Origin: Bettongia penicillata ogilbyi | Taxonomy: Eukaryota; Chordata; Mammalia; Diprotodontia; Potoroidae | Direction: 5' to 3' | Length of the DNA: 64,000 bases | Assembly (NCBI GenBank): GCA_023548195.1 | Contig: JAJHZJ010000251.1 | Coordinates: 2,022,759-2,086,758, forward strand | The notes under the pieces: generated by a model | The model's input: only the letters and a program-made list of their open reading frames with translations | Database searches by the model: none | What the model was told of the DNA's origin: nothing | Part shown: piece by piece, positions 11,260 to 22,511 of the stretch | How positions within the stretch are numbered: the stretch's first letter is position 1 | Layout: every line of letters starts with the position of its first letter | Translations under genes and position numbers: made by a program

Positions 11260-12082
11260 TTAGCAGGATTTGAGCCCGTCTTTTGATTCCCAAGTCAGCA
11301 TTCTCTCTCTCATACCTTCTTTATAATACAACTTCCTTTCTCAAGTCCATCTGATTATGATTCACTTAGAACACAAGTATTTGTGTTGGGGCTTACAATA
11401 AGATCAAAAGCGCTGCTTCAATTCTGTAAAACATTCCAAGTCTAAATAAGAATGGTTCTCTAGATTTGTGCCAGGTACTCATCCTAAGTCACAAATTGGC
11501 CACTACCCTAATGTAGAGAAAATCAAAATAGTTTTTCCTTCTATTGTGAAAAACAGCTGGTTGTTATCAGATCTGATTGGGGAGTGTTTTAGCTCTCTAT
11601 TTAAACAGTTGCATAGATTCTTTGAGTCATCTGTGACATCTGTTGTAGAAAGTAGTGGCATCTGACTGGAAGAGTAGAGGTCTGGTACAATTAAGGAAAA
11701 ATGGTTATTTCCTTTCTAATGTATGCTAGGTGAGTTGTGATGGATATTTTTACCAAAACCTCCTTTTCTTCTCTCTACATGTATTTTAAAAAAGTAAAAT
11801 CAATTGATCTCTGAATATTGACTAAGATTATGATTAAATGTTCATTTTTATCTATAGATTTATCTTTCATTTAAACTAGCATATGGACCAGAACATATTA
11901 CAAGGGAAGTTGAGAATACCTAAAATGCATTCCTAAAATCACCCTTTTCTGAGAAATATATTGCTTTGCTTTCTCTTCTTCCATCTTCCCACCCAAAACC
12001 AATATCAACATTGCTCAAAATTCTGTTTGAGTCTCTTCTTCCTGTGTACTCTTTTTCTCGGCTTTCATCACTCATTTCCTAA
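11260..12082. other. unique DNA
   Basis: No recognisable gene or repeat. The 65-codon frame at 11,468-11,665 has no similarity known to me. Confidence 0.4.
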
Positions 12083-12816
12083 TTTTCCTTCACTTGATAG
12101 CTCTGGAATTTTGCAACGATATTCCTTGGTGTTTTTAGTTTGGGGTTCCTTTCAGGAGGTGAATGGTGGATTCTTTCAATGACTATTTTGCCCTCTAGGT
12201 CCAGGACTTCTGAGCAATTTTCCTTGATGACTTCTTGGATGATATTGTTCAGGCTCTTTTTTTCATCATGGCTTTCTGGTAAACCAATAATACCTAGATT
12301 TTTCTCTCCTGACTCTATTTTCCAGGTCAGTTGTTTTTCTAATTAGATATTTTACAGTTTCTTTTATTGTTTCATTCTTAGATTCTGTTTGATTTATTTT
12401 TAATGGTCTCATAGATTCATTAACTTCTACTTGCCCGATTCTATGTTTTATGAAATTGTTTTCTTCAGTTAACTTTTGCATCTCCTTTTCCATCTGTCCA
12501 ATTGTTCCTTTTAAGGAGTTATTTTCCCCAGTTAGGATTTGTACTTCCTTTTCCATTTGTCCAACTTTCCTTTTTAAGGAGTTGTTCCCTTCAGTAAATT
12601 ATTTTTTCATATTTTTAAAATCATTGGCTAGTTTTACTTATATTTCCCTAATTTGAGTTTTCAAATCCTTCCAGACCCCTTCCAGGAAGGTTCTTTGTGC
12701 TTCTGACCAGTTCATATTCCCTTCTGAAGTTTCAGATGGGACTACAGTCTCAATGCTGACCTCTTTGGTATTTGTGTTTTGGTCCTTGTCCCCATGGAAA
12801 GATTCTATGTTCTTTT
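12083..12816 (-). pseudogene. L1-A ORF1 pseudogene
   Basis: The start context equals that of the L1 ORF1 at 60,558 (MSKKQSRK). A frameshift follows within about ten codons. The longest surviving frame is 12,266-12,556, which encodes a coiled coil with heptad-like repeats (MEKEVQ, TEENN) followed by the hallmark 'TTDLEN'. L1 ORF1p is a trimeric RNA-binding protein. The C-terminal RNA-binding region is lost at 12,083. Confidence 0.75.
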
Positions 12817-13048
12817 CTGCTTTGCTTTTTACTCATGATAATAACCCTTTTTCTGTTTTTAAGGTAGATCTCTGCATTTGTGGAACAGGGGGCTCTGTCT
12901 CACAGTTCTTGTGCCTAAAACTTGAGGCTTTATACGTTGTAGCTTCTGGTTCTTCAGTTAGAAATTAAATTCTGCAGCTTACCTGTTGATGAGCTGGCTG
13001 GTGTTTGAAAGAAGAGACTGTTTAGGTCTTTTGGGGTTTTCTCCCAGT

Positions 13049-13121
13049 TCAAGTGCAAGTCATGTCATTATTTCTCTGATGTCATGGTCTTCCTCGGCAA
13101 CAAAGGACGAACACACGCACA
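13049..13121 (+). repeat. SINE/RTE tail inserted in L1-A 5' UTR
   Basis: L1-A 5' UTR is interrupted by 'aagtgcaagtcatgtcat', 'tttctctgatgtcatgg' and 'aacaaaggacgaacacac'. This is the same tail as in the SINE at 15,095-15,530. A short CAGTT direct repeat lies at both edges. It is a heavily 5'-truncated insertion, younger than L1-A. Confidence 0.65.
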
Positions 13122-13619
13122 GTTACCCTGGAGGTAACTTGTTAAGTGTGGGGGAGGGGTAGTCTGGACTGAGGAAGCTCCTCTGCTGAGCTACAGCATA
13201 TAGGCAAGCTCAACTTTCTGAGCTATTGGCTTCCCTATTCCACTGGGATGCTGAGGCATACCTGAGTACCTCGTGTTGGCATTTGCTGTCTTCATTCCCC
13301 TGGGGTTCAGGATCTTCTCCCTGTTTATTGTGGAGAGACTCTCTGGGATAGCTCTGATCCTGCACTAGTCGCCTTTGGCCACAGCAAGAGGAACCCTCCT
13401 TAGCGATCTTTCTAGCCTCCCAGACTGAGAGTCTCTTTACCCCTTTTGCTGCTCCCACTCTTCCAGGGATTTTTTGAGGGAGATAATCTCTGGGCTGGTC
13501 AGGTCAACAAGGGGAAGGAGATAGCATTTACTGATCACTCAGCCATGTTGGTTCCTGGAATGGGAAATGCCCCAATTTTCAACGATCACTTCTTTATTGA
13601 TTAGTCACAAACACACAAA

Positions 13620-13760
13620 CAATACATACATATATACATATATGTATGTGTATACATATACATATATACATACATATATGCATACACAAACCACTTACAC
13701 AGACTCTGTCTATCTATAGATATATCTATCTATCTATCTAGATATATCTATCTCCCCTTT
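13620..13760. repeat. TATA/CATA plus CTAT microsatellite
   Basis: An imperfect tacata/tatgta tract followed at about 13,705 by tatc and ctat units around a short non-repetitive bridge. Confidence 0.9.
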
Positions 13761-13779
13761 TTCATAAATCTAATCCTTA

Positions 13780-14050
13780 AGAAGGTCCATTTTAAGGAAA
13801 GGACTCAGGTCAGCCATATATTCTTTCCTCTCTGGGCTCTACTTCTGACTCTTGTTCTCATCATACCCATAGTTAGGTACTTTCTCTTTCAGCTCTCCAA
13901 TAATTAATTACCTTTTTCATGTGTCATTTTCCTCCTTTAGAACATAAGCTCCTAAAGAGCACATATTGCCTCTTCTACTGTATTTTATTCCCAATATTTA
14001 TCATAGTGCCAGTCACAGAATAAATACTTAATAAATGCTTATTGCCTTGA
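13780..14050 (+). repeat. L2 LINE 3' end
   Basis: Shows L2 3'-terminal modules in order: 'aacataagctcctaaagag', 'tattcccaatatttatcata', 'gtgccagtcacagaataaat' and 'acttaataaatgcttattg'. It is non-coding and ends just before a second L2 segment begins. Confidence 0.75.
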
Positions 14051-14376
14051 CTAATCCCACGTTTACACTGACAGACATTTTCATTTGTATGGCATCTCCA
14101 CTTGGGTAAGCATTTCAAACACAACTTTTCCCAAACTGAATTCATAATGTTCCTTGTTAAATTTATCTTCTCACTACATGATCAATTATTACTAGTCATT
14201 CTTTACTTTTCATAAATACAACTAGTCAATTACAAAATTCTGTTGTTTCTTTCTTTGTACTGAATCTTATAACTGCTTTATCCTTTACATTGATATTGTC
14301 AGCATCTTAGTTAACTACTGTTTCCTAACACACCCCCTCCTCCAGCTTTTATATTCCTTCTAGCTCACCTTACATA

Positions 14377-14655
14377 CTTTATTATTATTGTTTGCAGTCA
14401 TTTTTTCCATCAAGTCTGGCTCTTTCTGACCCCCTTTTCTTGGTAAAGATACTAAAGTTGTTTGCCATTTCTGAAAAGGTAGTTGAAGGGTTTGCCATTT
14501 ACTTCTTAAGCTCATTGTACAGATGAGGGAACTGAGGCAAAGAGGGTTAAGTCACTTGCTTAGAGTCACACAGCTAGTAAATGTCTGAAGCTGAATTAGA
14601 ACTAGTGTCTTATTGACTCCAGGTTTGGTGATCTTTCAGCTGTGCCACCTAACTG
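14377..14655 (-). repeat. CORE-SINE with 8-bp TSD inside L2
   Basis: The minus strand has the head 'gcacagctgaaagatcacc', the CORE 'ttgcctcagttccctcatct' and the 3' region 'tggcaaacccttcaacta' then 'ttgccaag'-like modules. The flanks are CTTACATA (14,369-14,376) and CTTACGTA (14,656-14,663), a 7/8 TSD. Confidence 0.85.
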
Positions 14656-15094
14656 CTTACGTAGTGCTCCCAGATGAATCATTTTAATGCTAAATCCTAG
14701 TCACATAACTACACTCACCCAAGAATGACAAAAGTTCCTTGATGTTTATTAAATAACTTCTCAAAAAAGCTTAGTGTGAAGTGTAAGACCCTCCATAATC
14801 TGACTCTAATTTACCTTTCCAAATATTTTAATATTCGTTTAAGTATATCTTACACTCAAACCAAACAGAATTCCTTAATACTTCTCTGCTTTCACACCTT
14901 TGTAATGCTATTCTTGCTTGTTTAAATTCTACTCATTATCCTAAGACCTAGATCAATTATATGAACCTTCGTAAAATCTCTGATATTCTGAGAAGTGATC
15001 TCTCTCTGCTGTGAACTCCTAAAAGTTCTGACTTGTACCTCTCTTCGGATATTTCCCTTACTTGTCTATCATATTCTGCTTAGTGTTAAGGCTA

Positions 15095-15530
15095 GGAGGG
15101 TCCAGAAGACAGATTTTAGGCAGGGGGCAGGGGCCCCTTTGGACCCTCCTGGCTTTAGAGTGATTATCAATAGTAACTCTTGTTGCTTCCCTCCCAGCCT
15201 AATATCTTTCTTTTTTCTTGGCCTCATTAAAGGGGCCATGCCCTGGATACCTCTTAAACAGGCCTATTCAATGAATGGGTGTTGCCTAACCCTAAGTGAG
15301 ACCTTGGCCTAATGGGGCCAAAGTCTGCCAGTGCATCCTGGGTCATCTTCAGTCATCCTGAGGAATATCAGGTCACTGGATTCAGGTGGCTCTGGAGGAG
15401 AAGTGAGGCTGGTGACCTGCACAGCCCTCCCTCCCTCAAAACAAATCAAGTGCAAGTCATGTCATCATTTCTCTGATGGTATGGACTTCTTTGGCTATGA
15501 AGGACGAACACAACAACAGTAACAACCACA
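15095..15530 (+). repeat. RTE-tailed SINE with 13-bp TSD inside L2
   Basis: This 436-bp element ends in 'gaggctggtgacctgcac', 'caagtgcaagtcatgtcat' and 'gaaggacgaacacaacaa'. The TSD is AGTGTTAAGGCTA (15,082-15,094) and AGTGTTAGGGCTA (15,531-15,543), 12/13 identical. Its last bases resemble the 3' end of the RTE-like LINE at 20,685-22,339 ('gaaggacaacaac'). That is what one expects if the SINE borrows that LINE's reverse transcriptase. No coding capacity. Confidence 0.85.
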
Positions 15531-15789
15531 AGTGTTAGGGCTATTTGTGAATATGTGTACATGTAAATTCTAAGTGCCCTGAGGATTGTTTTATTTCTTT
15601 TTCACATCTTTTGAAAGTACAGTAAGTTTTTAATATATGTTTGTTCAACGGGCATCTATTAAGTGGCTGCTATCTGCAGAATATTATGGAATGTAATGGG
15701 TAGCATATTGCAGCTTGTAAAATTCTTTATATAATATGTCTCTTTTTTTGTTCTTTCTACAATGCTCTAATATAGGAGGTGAAATTATT

Positions 15790-15925
15790 TCTCTGCATTT
15801 TTCATTTTTCAGCAAATTGATGATCAGAGACACTAAGTAACTCGTCAAAGTCTCACAGCTAGTAAATGGCTTAATCAGAATTCAGACTCAGGTCTTCTCA
15901 TTCTGCTGGTGCTCAATCGTGAGAA
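15790..15925 (-). repeat. MIR-family SINE fragment
   Basis: In reverse it carries a diverged CORE ('attgatgatcagagacac'), 'taactcgtcaaagtctcacag', 'ctagtaaatggc' and 'agaattcagactcaggtctt'. Old and 5'/3' incomplete. Confidence 0.6.
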
Positions 15926-15929
15926 TGAA

Positions 15930-16768
15930 CTAAATGCAAGGGTCACATTTTGACTTCAGTTCTTTCTTCTATCATATCACTTGAGTTGAGTCATTCTTAA
16001 GGTAGTTATATTGATATTTTAAATGTGATTAAAGTTTTAGGTTGATTATACAGAGATTCACTCTAACAGTTCACATGTTTATGTGTTATTTTCTCCCTTT
16101 TTTTCCTGTCTTGCCAAATTTCCATTTTCCCCTTTTCTATTTTATGCATCTCTATGGATAAAATATCAAAATATACTTAATAAGATTTGGCATTTCATTC
16201 ATTTGGAATATTTTAATGAATACAACATTCATAAACACTTCATATTAATGAGTGATGGCTAATAAAAGATATTTTATCTTACTAAAATTCTGTAATTTTA
16301 AATCATGTGATAGCTTGTAATAAGAGATATACATAAAGGTTTTCGTGCAATCCAGTTTAGAAGGGTGCTAATGACAGGTTGCTATACCACCAATTAAGTG
16401 TTTTTAAAATCATCTATAGATGTTCCCACAACATGGATAAATGGAACAGCAGATGGGACAGCTGTGATTCACAGGTGTTTAATTCTGGACTTGTAAATTA
16501 GCCAGAAAATGTCTGAGATAGCTATAGACAGTGAACGAAATAAAAAGCAATGAAAGAATGAAGGGTGGATGAAAATTCAGGAGAGATCAAACAATTTGGC
16601 ATGTCTTTCTTTAATAATGATCTCCCAAAGGCAGAGATCTTATCAAAAAATCCAAACCAACTATTCCTACATCATCCAGTCTGGAAAGTTTTTTTTTTTT
16701 TCCCCCCTAAGCTCTACCAACAGCTCAGTGATCAATAGTCATACAACTTAGATTTCCATGCATTTTTT

Positions 16769-16771
<3 letters not shown>
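15930..16771. other. unique DNA, candidate conserved non-coding block at 16,255-16,560
   Basis: No repeat or exon recognised. From about 16,255 to 16,560 the sequence is free of repeats and low complexity and includes several TAATTA-like and ATAAA-rich homeodomain-type cores. This is only suggestive of a regulatory element. Confidence 0.3.
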
Positions 16772-16819
<48 letters not shown>

Positions 16820-16830
16820 TACATATATTT
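16772..16830. repeat. (TA)n microsatellite
   Basis: About 19 perfect TA units, then an acacatatatacata extension. Long perfect runs of this type are unstable. Confidence 0.97.
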
Positions 16831-17274
16831 GTCTCTTTACACTGTCATTTGACAGAAGTTCTACCAATATAGTTCTAAAATTACTAAGGAAACACTAAAC
16901 ATTTCATAAAGTTAACTATTACTTAATTGGTTAATCAATTCAGTTCAATTTTGAAACTGGTTAATGGAGTTTTATGATATACCTTGTATAATCAAACAAA
17001 AGTCACTTATCTTTATATAGGACATTAAAATTTCCAAAGCATTTTGTATTCATTATTCCATCTAATCTTCCCATAGAAAGACAGGCTACACAGAAGCTCA
17101 TTCCAATAACCTAATCTTTCTTCTAGAAGAATAAAAGTTTAGATAATATCAATTATGTCACAAAAATGAAATGGATTATATTTTAAAAGACAGGAATCAG
17201 TTAGTTATTTATGTGAAACTCATAACAGAGTTACCAATAAATGTACAGTCAGACCAAGTCAATAATCATCTATT

Positions 17275-17390
17275 AAGTAGCTCCTTGAGGATAGAGACTG
17301 TCTTTTGTTTCTTTCTGTATACTCAGCACTTAGAACCTTGTTTTGTAGGTGCTTAAAAAGTATTTATGGAATTGGATTGAATCAAAATTT
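17275..17390 (+). repeat. L2 LINE 3' end
   Basis: Order of modules: 'gtagctccttgaggataga', 'ctttctgtatactcagcact', 'tagaaccttgttttgtagg', 'tgcttaaaaagtatttatgg'. These are standard L2 3'-terminal landmarks, diverged. Confidence 0.7.
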
Positions 17391-19479
17391 CTGATGCAAG
17401 AGTGTGTCTAATACTGGTCTCCTCACTCTAACTTCAGTTTTAGAAACTTTAACTACATTGACTTTTAGTAAGATTGTAGGGGCATATAGAATAGATCTAC
17501 CATTTCCCTGTTATTATGAAGACCCTGGTGAAGAAGCTTACACTATCAATGCAGGTTTCAGTTTCTCTACAGCTTTCTGCCATAGAGATTTTCCTAGTGC
17601 TGAGAATCTTGCCCAGTTCACATAGCCAGCATATAACAGAGCCAAAACTTAAAGCTAAGCATTCCTACCTCTGAGACCACCTCTATCATGCTGTCTCAAG
17701 TATTATAGAAGGTGAGAATAAGGAGAAATCATTTGGGGCTAGAGAAGTAGGAAAGTAGGGTACCTTGTGTGTTTTCTTTAGAGGCTAATTTTAACTTTAC
17801 AATATTATTGTAAATGCTTGGAAGCTATTTTCCTTACTATTCAAAACCACACTAGTTATTTTTTCTTTTCCCATGTTTATCTAAAGGTTTCATTTTACCT
17901 AATTACCTAATCCACAGTCTAATAATTAATCAATTGTCTTAAACTGATGAAATTCTAGCAGCAATAATTTTTGCTTTTACATTTAAGTCATGCTTGATAA
18001 TAATAGACAGGATGACAGGAATTGAAAATCCATAGGGAACAGTGAAATCCACCTCTTGGCTCCTTGATAATAATAGAGTATATTTTGAGGAAAATATGCT
18101 TAATTTACTTTCACAGATTCTACACAATTTCTCTTTTATTTTACTTTAAAAAAACTTTTCTTAGGATCAGAACCTCACCTCACAGGAATTTCTGATTCCA
18201 ATTGTTGCAAAGAAGATTAAAAAAGAAACTGTGACATTGCAATGACAAATACCTCAGTATTTTCAACAAATGTCTATCTCCTCGATATGTGCAATAAGAC
18301 TTGGGCTTATTGTAGTGAAATACTTTACCAAAAAGTGACTTGGGTAGGTGACCACTTTGTAGACTAATAATTTTGGGCTTCATAATTTTCATGAACTGAC
18401 AGGCTGAATTTATTTTTGCTTATCAATTGCAAAGAATCTTAAGATAAATTAAACTGTATCTTCAGGAAAGTCATGTGACAATTCAAATGGCATATAAAAA
18501 ATAAGCTCATAACTTTCCACTTATTTTTTTTTGAATTAATATGCCCCCTTACCTTTGCATCTCTGAAAGCTACACATTGTTAAAGGCATAATTGGATTAA
18601 AATCTACCACTAAAAATGAAAGAAAAGACAGTTTATGAGCCCCGCCAAATGTTATTGCCTTTTTACTAAACGAAATCTGATATTATAGTAATTAGTAGCA
18701 AAAAAGTATTTGATAACATTAGTCTATGAATTTAAGGGAAAAAATTTAGAAAGGAAACCAGAAATGAAAAGAGAATTTGCTTCTTAAACATCTCAAACCA
18801 TGGAAATACCTGAGGAGTGAATAAATGGAGCAGGCAAGGACAGCAACAGTGACAGAACTGCAACAGAGACCAGACCAGTAAGAGAATTCTTTCCAAATGT
18901 ACACAAAAATACAGAGAAGAAGATAGAAATCTGATAGAATTAATAGGGAAGAAGCTGGGGGGGAGGATTATGGGCAGAACCTGGTAACACTGTGCCTACA
19001 GGTGAATTAGTGGGAACTACACTTTTTGGAACTACATTATGATCTGGAAGAAGATATAAAAGGTGGGATAATAGTAGGGTGATAGAAAGGAGTGTGTGAT
19101 GCTCTGGAATCAAATGGAGAAAGTAACCTTTGTGGAATTGGAAAGAGAAGATGATATAGGGGAGTGAGTGAAGAGAATGAGGGAATGGTTGAAAAGAGAA
19201 GGGACAGAGAGGAGGTCTTTGGAGGTGGCAGTGAGTTCCATTAATGAATACTTTTACAGGCAAAGAGAGATCAGTGAAGAGACATGAAGACATTACACTG
19301 AATGAGCCCTGGTGGGCCCCTGCATTGAAGGGGGAAAGTTGGAACCTCTTAAATACAATTGGAAGCTGTTAGAGTGGAAGAGTATAGGCACTAGGAGGAG
19401 ATTTTGAGGCAAATGTGGAAAGAAGAAATTGTAAACCATGTGTAAATGGGGAAAAATGAAAAAGGATCTCATTAGATAT
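17391..19479. other. unique DNA including a purine-rich tract
   Basis: No gene recognised. From about 18,840 to 19,480 the plus strand is strongly purine-biased (gaaga, gagga, gggg). The minus strand therefore gives two adjacent open frames (19,293-18,940 and 19,493-19,293) rich in Pro, Leu, His and Phe. They show no domain, so I treat them as composition artefacts. A faint MIR-like reverse segment lies near 17,590-17,680. Confidence 0.4.
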
Positions 19480-19645
19480 CTAGTCCATTGCATTCCTTAA
19501 CAAGAAACCTTTCTACTAAATACTGGACAATGATCGTCATGCCTTTGTTTGAACACCTACAGAGATGAGGAACCCAATACTTTTCAAGACAATTCAAGCC
19601 AATTTTACACAATTCTAATTGTCAAGAGGATTTTTTTCTTCATAT
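19480..19645 (-). repeat. CR1/L3 LINE 3' fragment
   Basis: In reverse order it shows a diverged 'tagtccattgcattcc', 'gatgaggaacccaatacttt', 'caagacaattcaagcc' and 'aattctaattgtcaagagg'. These match the layout of the CR1/L3 end seen more clearly in the opposite orientation at 61,560-62,035. Confidence 0.5.
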
Positions 19646-20684
19646 AGTATGAAATCTAAATTTACTGCTTAACATATTCATTTCGTGCATATATGTTCTG
19701 ACTATCAAGGCCAAGAGAAGAAAAAGTTATCCCTTTCACATGATAGGTTTTAAAAATTTATGGGTTGTGCCCTTCATTCAGGGATGTGCTATTAAACGAT
19801 CAACTGTCTGGGAAAAAAATATTTATGACAATTTTTTGTTTGATTTTTATTATTTTTTATAGTTTTAGTATCTAATTTTTTTCCCAGTCACATCATAAAA
19901 ACAATTTTTATCATTTGTTTTTAAAACTTTGAGTTCCAAATTCTCTGCCTTCCTCACTTCAACCCCATCTTCCCCTTGAGAAGTCAAGCAATTTCATATC
20001 TATTATACATATGTGGCAATGCAAAACCTATCCGTGATAGTACTTTTATGAAAGGAAACATAGACAAAAAAAAACACTCAAGAAAAATAAAGGGAAAAAA
20101 GTTTTTTTTTCAAACTGTAGTCAGATACTATCAGGCAATTGTCTGGGGATGGATACCATTTTTCATACTAAATCCTTCAGAGTTATCATAGACCATTGTA
20201 TTTCTGAGAATAGCTAAGTCATTCACAGCTGATCATCTTGCAATATTGCTGTTAACTTTGTAACTGTACATTTCACTTTGCATCAACCCATGTAATTCTT
20301 TCTAGGTTTTTCTGAGAGCATCCTTCTTATCATTTCTTATAGTACAATAACATTCCACCATAATCACAGGCCACAACTTGTTCAGTCATTCCCCAAGTGA
20401 CACACATCTCCTAAATTTCTGTTTGTCCCCAGAAAAAACCTGCTATAAATATTTTTGGATGTAAATCTCTTTGGGGATACAGACCTAGTAGTGCTATTGC
20501 TTAGTCAAAGGGTATACATGGTTTTATAGCCATTTGGACATAGTTCCAAATTGTTCTATCGCATGGTTTAATCAGTTCACAATTCTTACAACAGTATATT
20601 AAAGTCTCATTTTTCCCACATCTTCTCCAACATTTGTCATTTTTTGTCCTATTAGTCCACTAGGTAAGAGTTAACAGTTGGTTG

Positions 20685-22339
20685 GTTGCTTGGTTGGTTG
20701 TTGTCCTTCATCTTCAAAGAGGACCAAAATGGCATCATCTTTGTAAAGTGAGATTTCAATGTGTCCCGCTGTGGCTGATCAGACCAATATGAGCTTGGAA
20801 TGCTCTACCATAGGTTGGGCACAGATAGTCTGTATGAATATTTGAGGTGTATATCCCATATTTGTGCTTCATGTTGTGCTCAAAGACCACAGCACCTTTT
20901 CTTATGTGGTTACACCATTCTGAGTGATCCTTTGCCAGTGTCTCCCATGTTGCACAGTCAAATACAAAATTCTTGAGAGAGACGTTGAGAGTGTCCTTGT
21001 ATCGTTTCTTCTGGCCATCATGTGATTGCCTGCCCCATGCAAGTTCTCCATAAAAGAGTCTTTTATACAAGTGTACATTTTGCATTAATACAACATGGCC
21101 AGCCCATCAGAGTTGCGCTTTCTGAAGCATATTTGAATACTTGGCAGTTCAGTTCAAGTAAGGACTTCAATATCTAGTACCTCATCCTGCCAAGTGCCTC
21201 AGATCTTCCTAAGACAGTTCAAATGGAAGTGATTCAGTTTCCTGGGCATGGCACTGGTAGACTGTCCATGTTTCACAAGCATATAACAATGTGGTCAGCA
21301 CAACAGCTCTGTAGACCTTCAGTTTGGTAGTCACTCTAATATCCCTTCTCTCCCAAACCTTTCTTCAGAGCCTCCCAAACACTGAGCTAGCTCTGGCAAT
21401 GTGTACATCAACCTCATTGCCAATGCGTACATCCCTGGAAAGTATACTAACAAGGTAAGTGAACTTGTCCACATCATTTAAAACTTCTTCATTTGTTGTA
21501 ACCAATGGTTCCACATATGGATCATATGGTGGTGGCTGATGGAGCACCTGTGTTTTTTTGGTGTTAATTATTAGGCCAAAATTAGCACAGGCAGCAGAGA
21601 ATTGATCCATACTTTGTTGCATCTCAGTTTCAGAGGCTGCCTTAAGTGCACAATCATCTGCAAACAGAAAATCATGCACCAATACTCCCTCCACTTTGGT
21701 CTTGGCTTGTAACCTTTTCAAATCGAAGAACTTACAGTAGCTGACCTTGATGCCATGTTCATCCTTATCGAAAATATTTGTCAACATGGCAGAAAGCATC
21801 ATGCTAAAAAGCATGGCAGCAAGCACACAGTCCTGTTTCATTCATTGGTGACTGGGAAGGCACAAGAGATTTATCCATCATCCATAACCCGGGCAAACAT
21901 GCCATGACAAAATTGACATACAAAATTGATGAACTTCTCCAAGCAACCAAATTTTGACATAATTTTCCATGGACCCTCACAATTGGCAGTATCAAAGGCC
22001 TTGGTTAGATCCACAAATGTTGTGTACAGACATCTGTTCTGCTCCAGACATTTCTCCTGGAGTTGTCAGGCAACAAACACCATATCTAGGACTGTTCCTT
22101 GGCCCTTTTTGAAGCCACACTGGCTCTCAAGTATATGCCTATCTTTCAGATGAAAGATCAGCCTATTAAGGAGGACTTTAGTAAGAATTTTCCCAGCAAT
22201 GACTAAGAGAGAGATCCCCCTGTGATTGTCACAGGATAATCTATTCCATTTATCCTTATAAAGATGGACAATGGAGGCATCCTTGAATTCCTGGGAGATA
22301 ACCTACTCTTGTCATATAACCTGGAAAATTTCAGTTACA
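20685..22339 (-). mobile_element. RTE-like LINE, 5'-truncated, with CCAA-type tail
   Basis: The 1,655-bp insertion is flanked by the 10-bp direct repeat TAAGAGTTAA (20,675-20,684 and 22,340-22,349). On the minus strand it ends in a short tandem 'ccaacc' tail rather than poly-A, as in the RTE/BovB group. Its coding part matches a vertebrate LINE often annotated in databases as 'craniofacial development protein 2-like' (from memory of the family). The clade name RTE is inference, based on the tail and the shared SINE end. Confidence 0.75.
20700..22339 (-). pseudogene. RTE-like reverse transcriptase pseudogene
   Basis: The RT region is open at 21,841-21,365. It contains 'KQDCVLA', 'FSMMLSAMLT' and the catalytic box FADD followed by CAL, then 'KKTQVLHQP' and 'VDKFTYLVS'. 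Upstream, 21,995-21,804 carries the preceding RT segment in another frame. Downstream, 21,085-20,756 holds 'LFYGEL', 'GGQKKRYKDTL'-type sequence (here DGQKKRYKDTL) and a C-terminal zinc-finger-like CPTYGRAF...H...H. Its second Cys is Tyr. At least two frameshifts and stops mean it cannot make active protein. Confidence 0.75.
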
Positions 22340-22511
22340 TAAGAGTTAATACCTCAGAATTGTTTTAATTTGCTGTTTTAATTCAAGAGTGAATGAGAAT
22401 ATTTCTTCCATATGACTAAAGATAGCTTTAATTACTTCATCTTAAAAAGGATTATATCATTTGATCAACTGATGTTGGGGAATGACTCTTATTTTTATAC
22501 ATTTGACAGAG

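Larger units (their letters stand above)
12083..13558 (-). mobile_element. L1-A: 5' UTR plus ORF1, lacking its 3' part
   Basis: The 5' end (about 13,558) has the same start as the L1 5' ends near 32,630 and 61,213: a 'ccaacatggctgagtgatca' region, then 'ctatctccttccccttgttg'. The 5' UTR runs to about 12,815. Decayed ORF1 follows down to about 12,083, where similarity stops inside the RNA-binding domain. It has a 5' end but no 3' end, the opposite of normal 5' truncation, so a later deletion or rearrangement removed ORF2 and the 3' UTR. No TSD found. Confidence 0.75.
14060..15660 (+). repeat. L2 LINE 3' UTR copy split by two SINEs
   Basis: Segment 1 (14,060-14,376) has 'ggcatctccacttggg' and 'cccaaactgaattcata'. 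Segment 2 (14,656-15,094) has 'gaccctccataatctgactc' and 'tgtaatgctattcttgc'. Segment 3 (15,531-15,660) has 'gtgccctgaggattg' and 'taatatatgtttgttcaac'. Together they follow the order of an L2 3' UTR, interrupted by a minus-strand SINE and then a plus-strand SINE. Removing both restores continuity, which supports the boundaries. Confidence 0.75.
19830..22511 (-). mobile_element. L1-F, 5'-truncated L1 split by an RTE-like LINE
   Basis: Part 1 (19,830-20,684) is an L1 3' UTR and ORF2 C-terminus in reverse: 'gttatcatagaccattgtat', 'acattccaccataatcaca', 'tattcccacatcttctcc'-like modules. Part 2 (22,340-22,511) continues exactly where L1 copies at 28,220-28,390 and 55,670-55,840 continue ('acctcagaattgtttt' to 'tacatttgac'). 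Excision of 20,685-22,339 plus one TSD restores the ORF2 order. Highly diverged, with no intact frame. Confidence 0.75.

Noticed and set aside
18940..19493. Two adjacent minus-strand frames of 117 and 66 codons
   Set aside because: Both are products of a purine-rich plus strand, with no start context, splice sites or domain.
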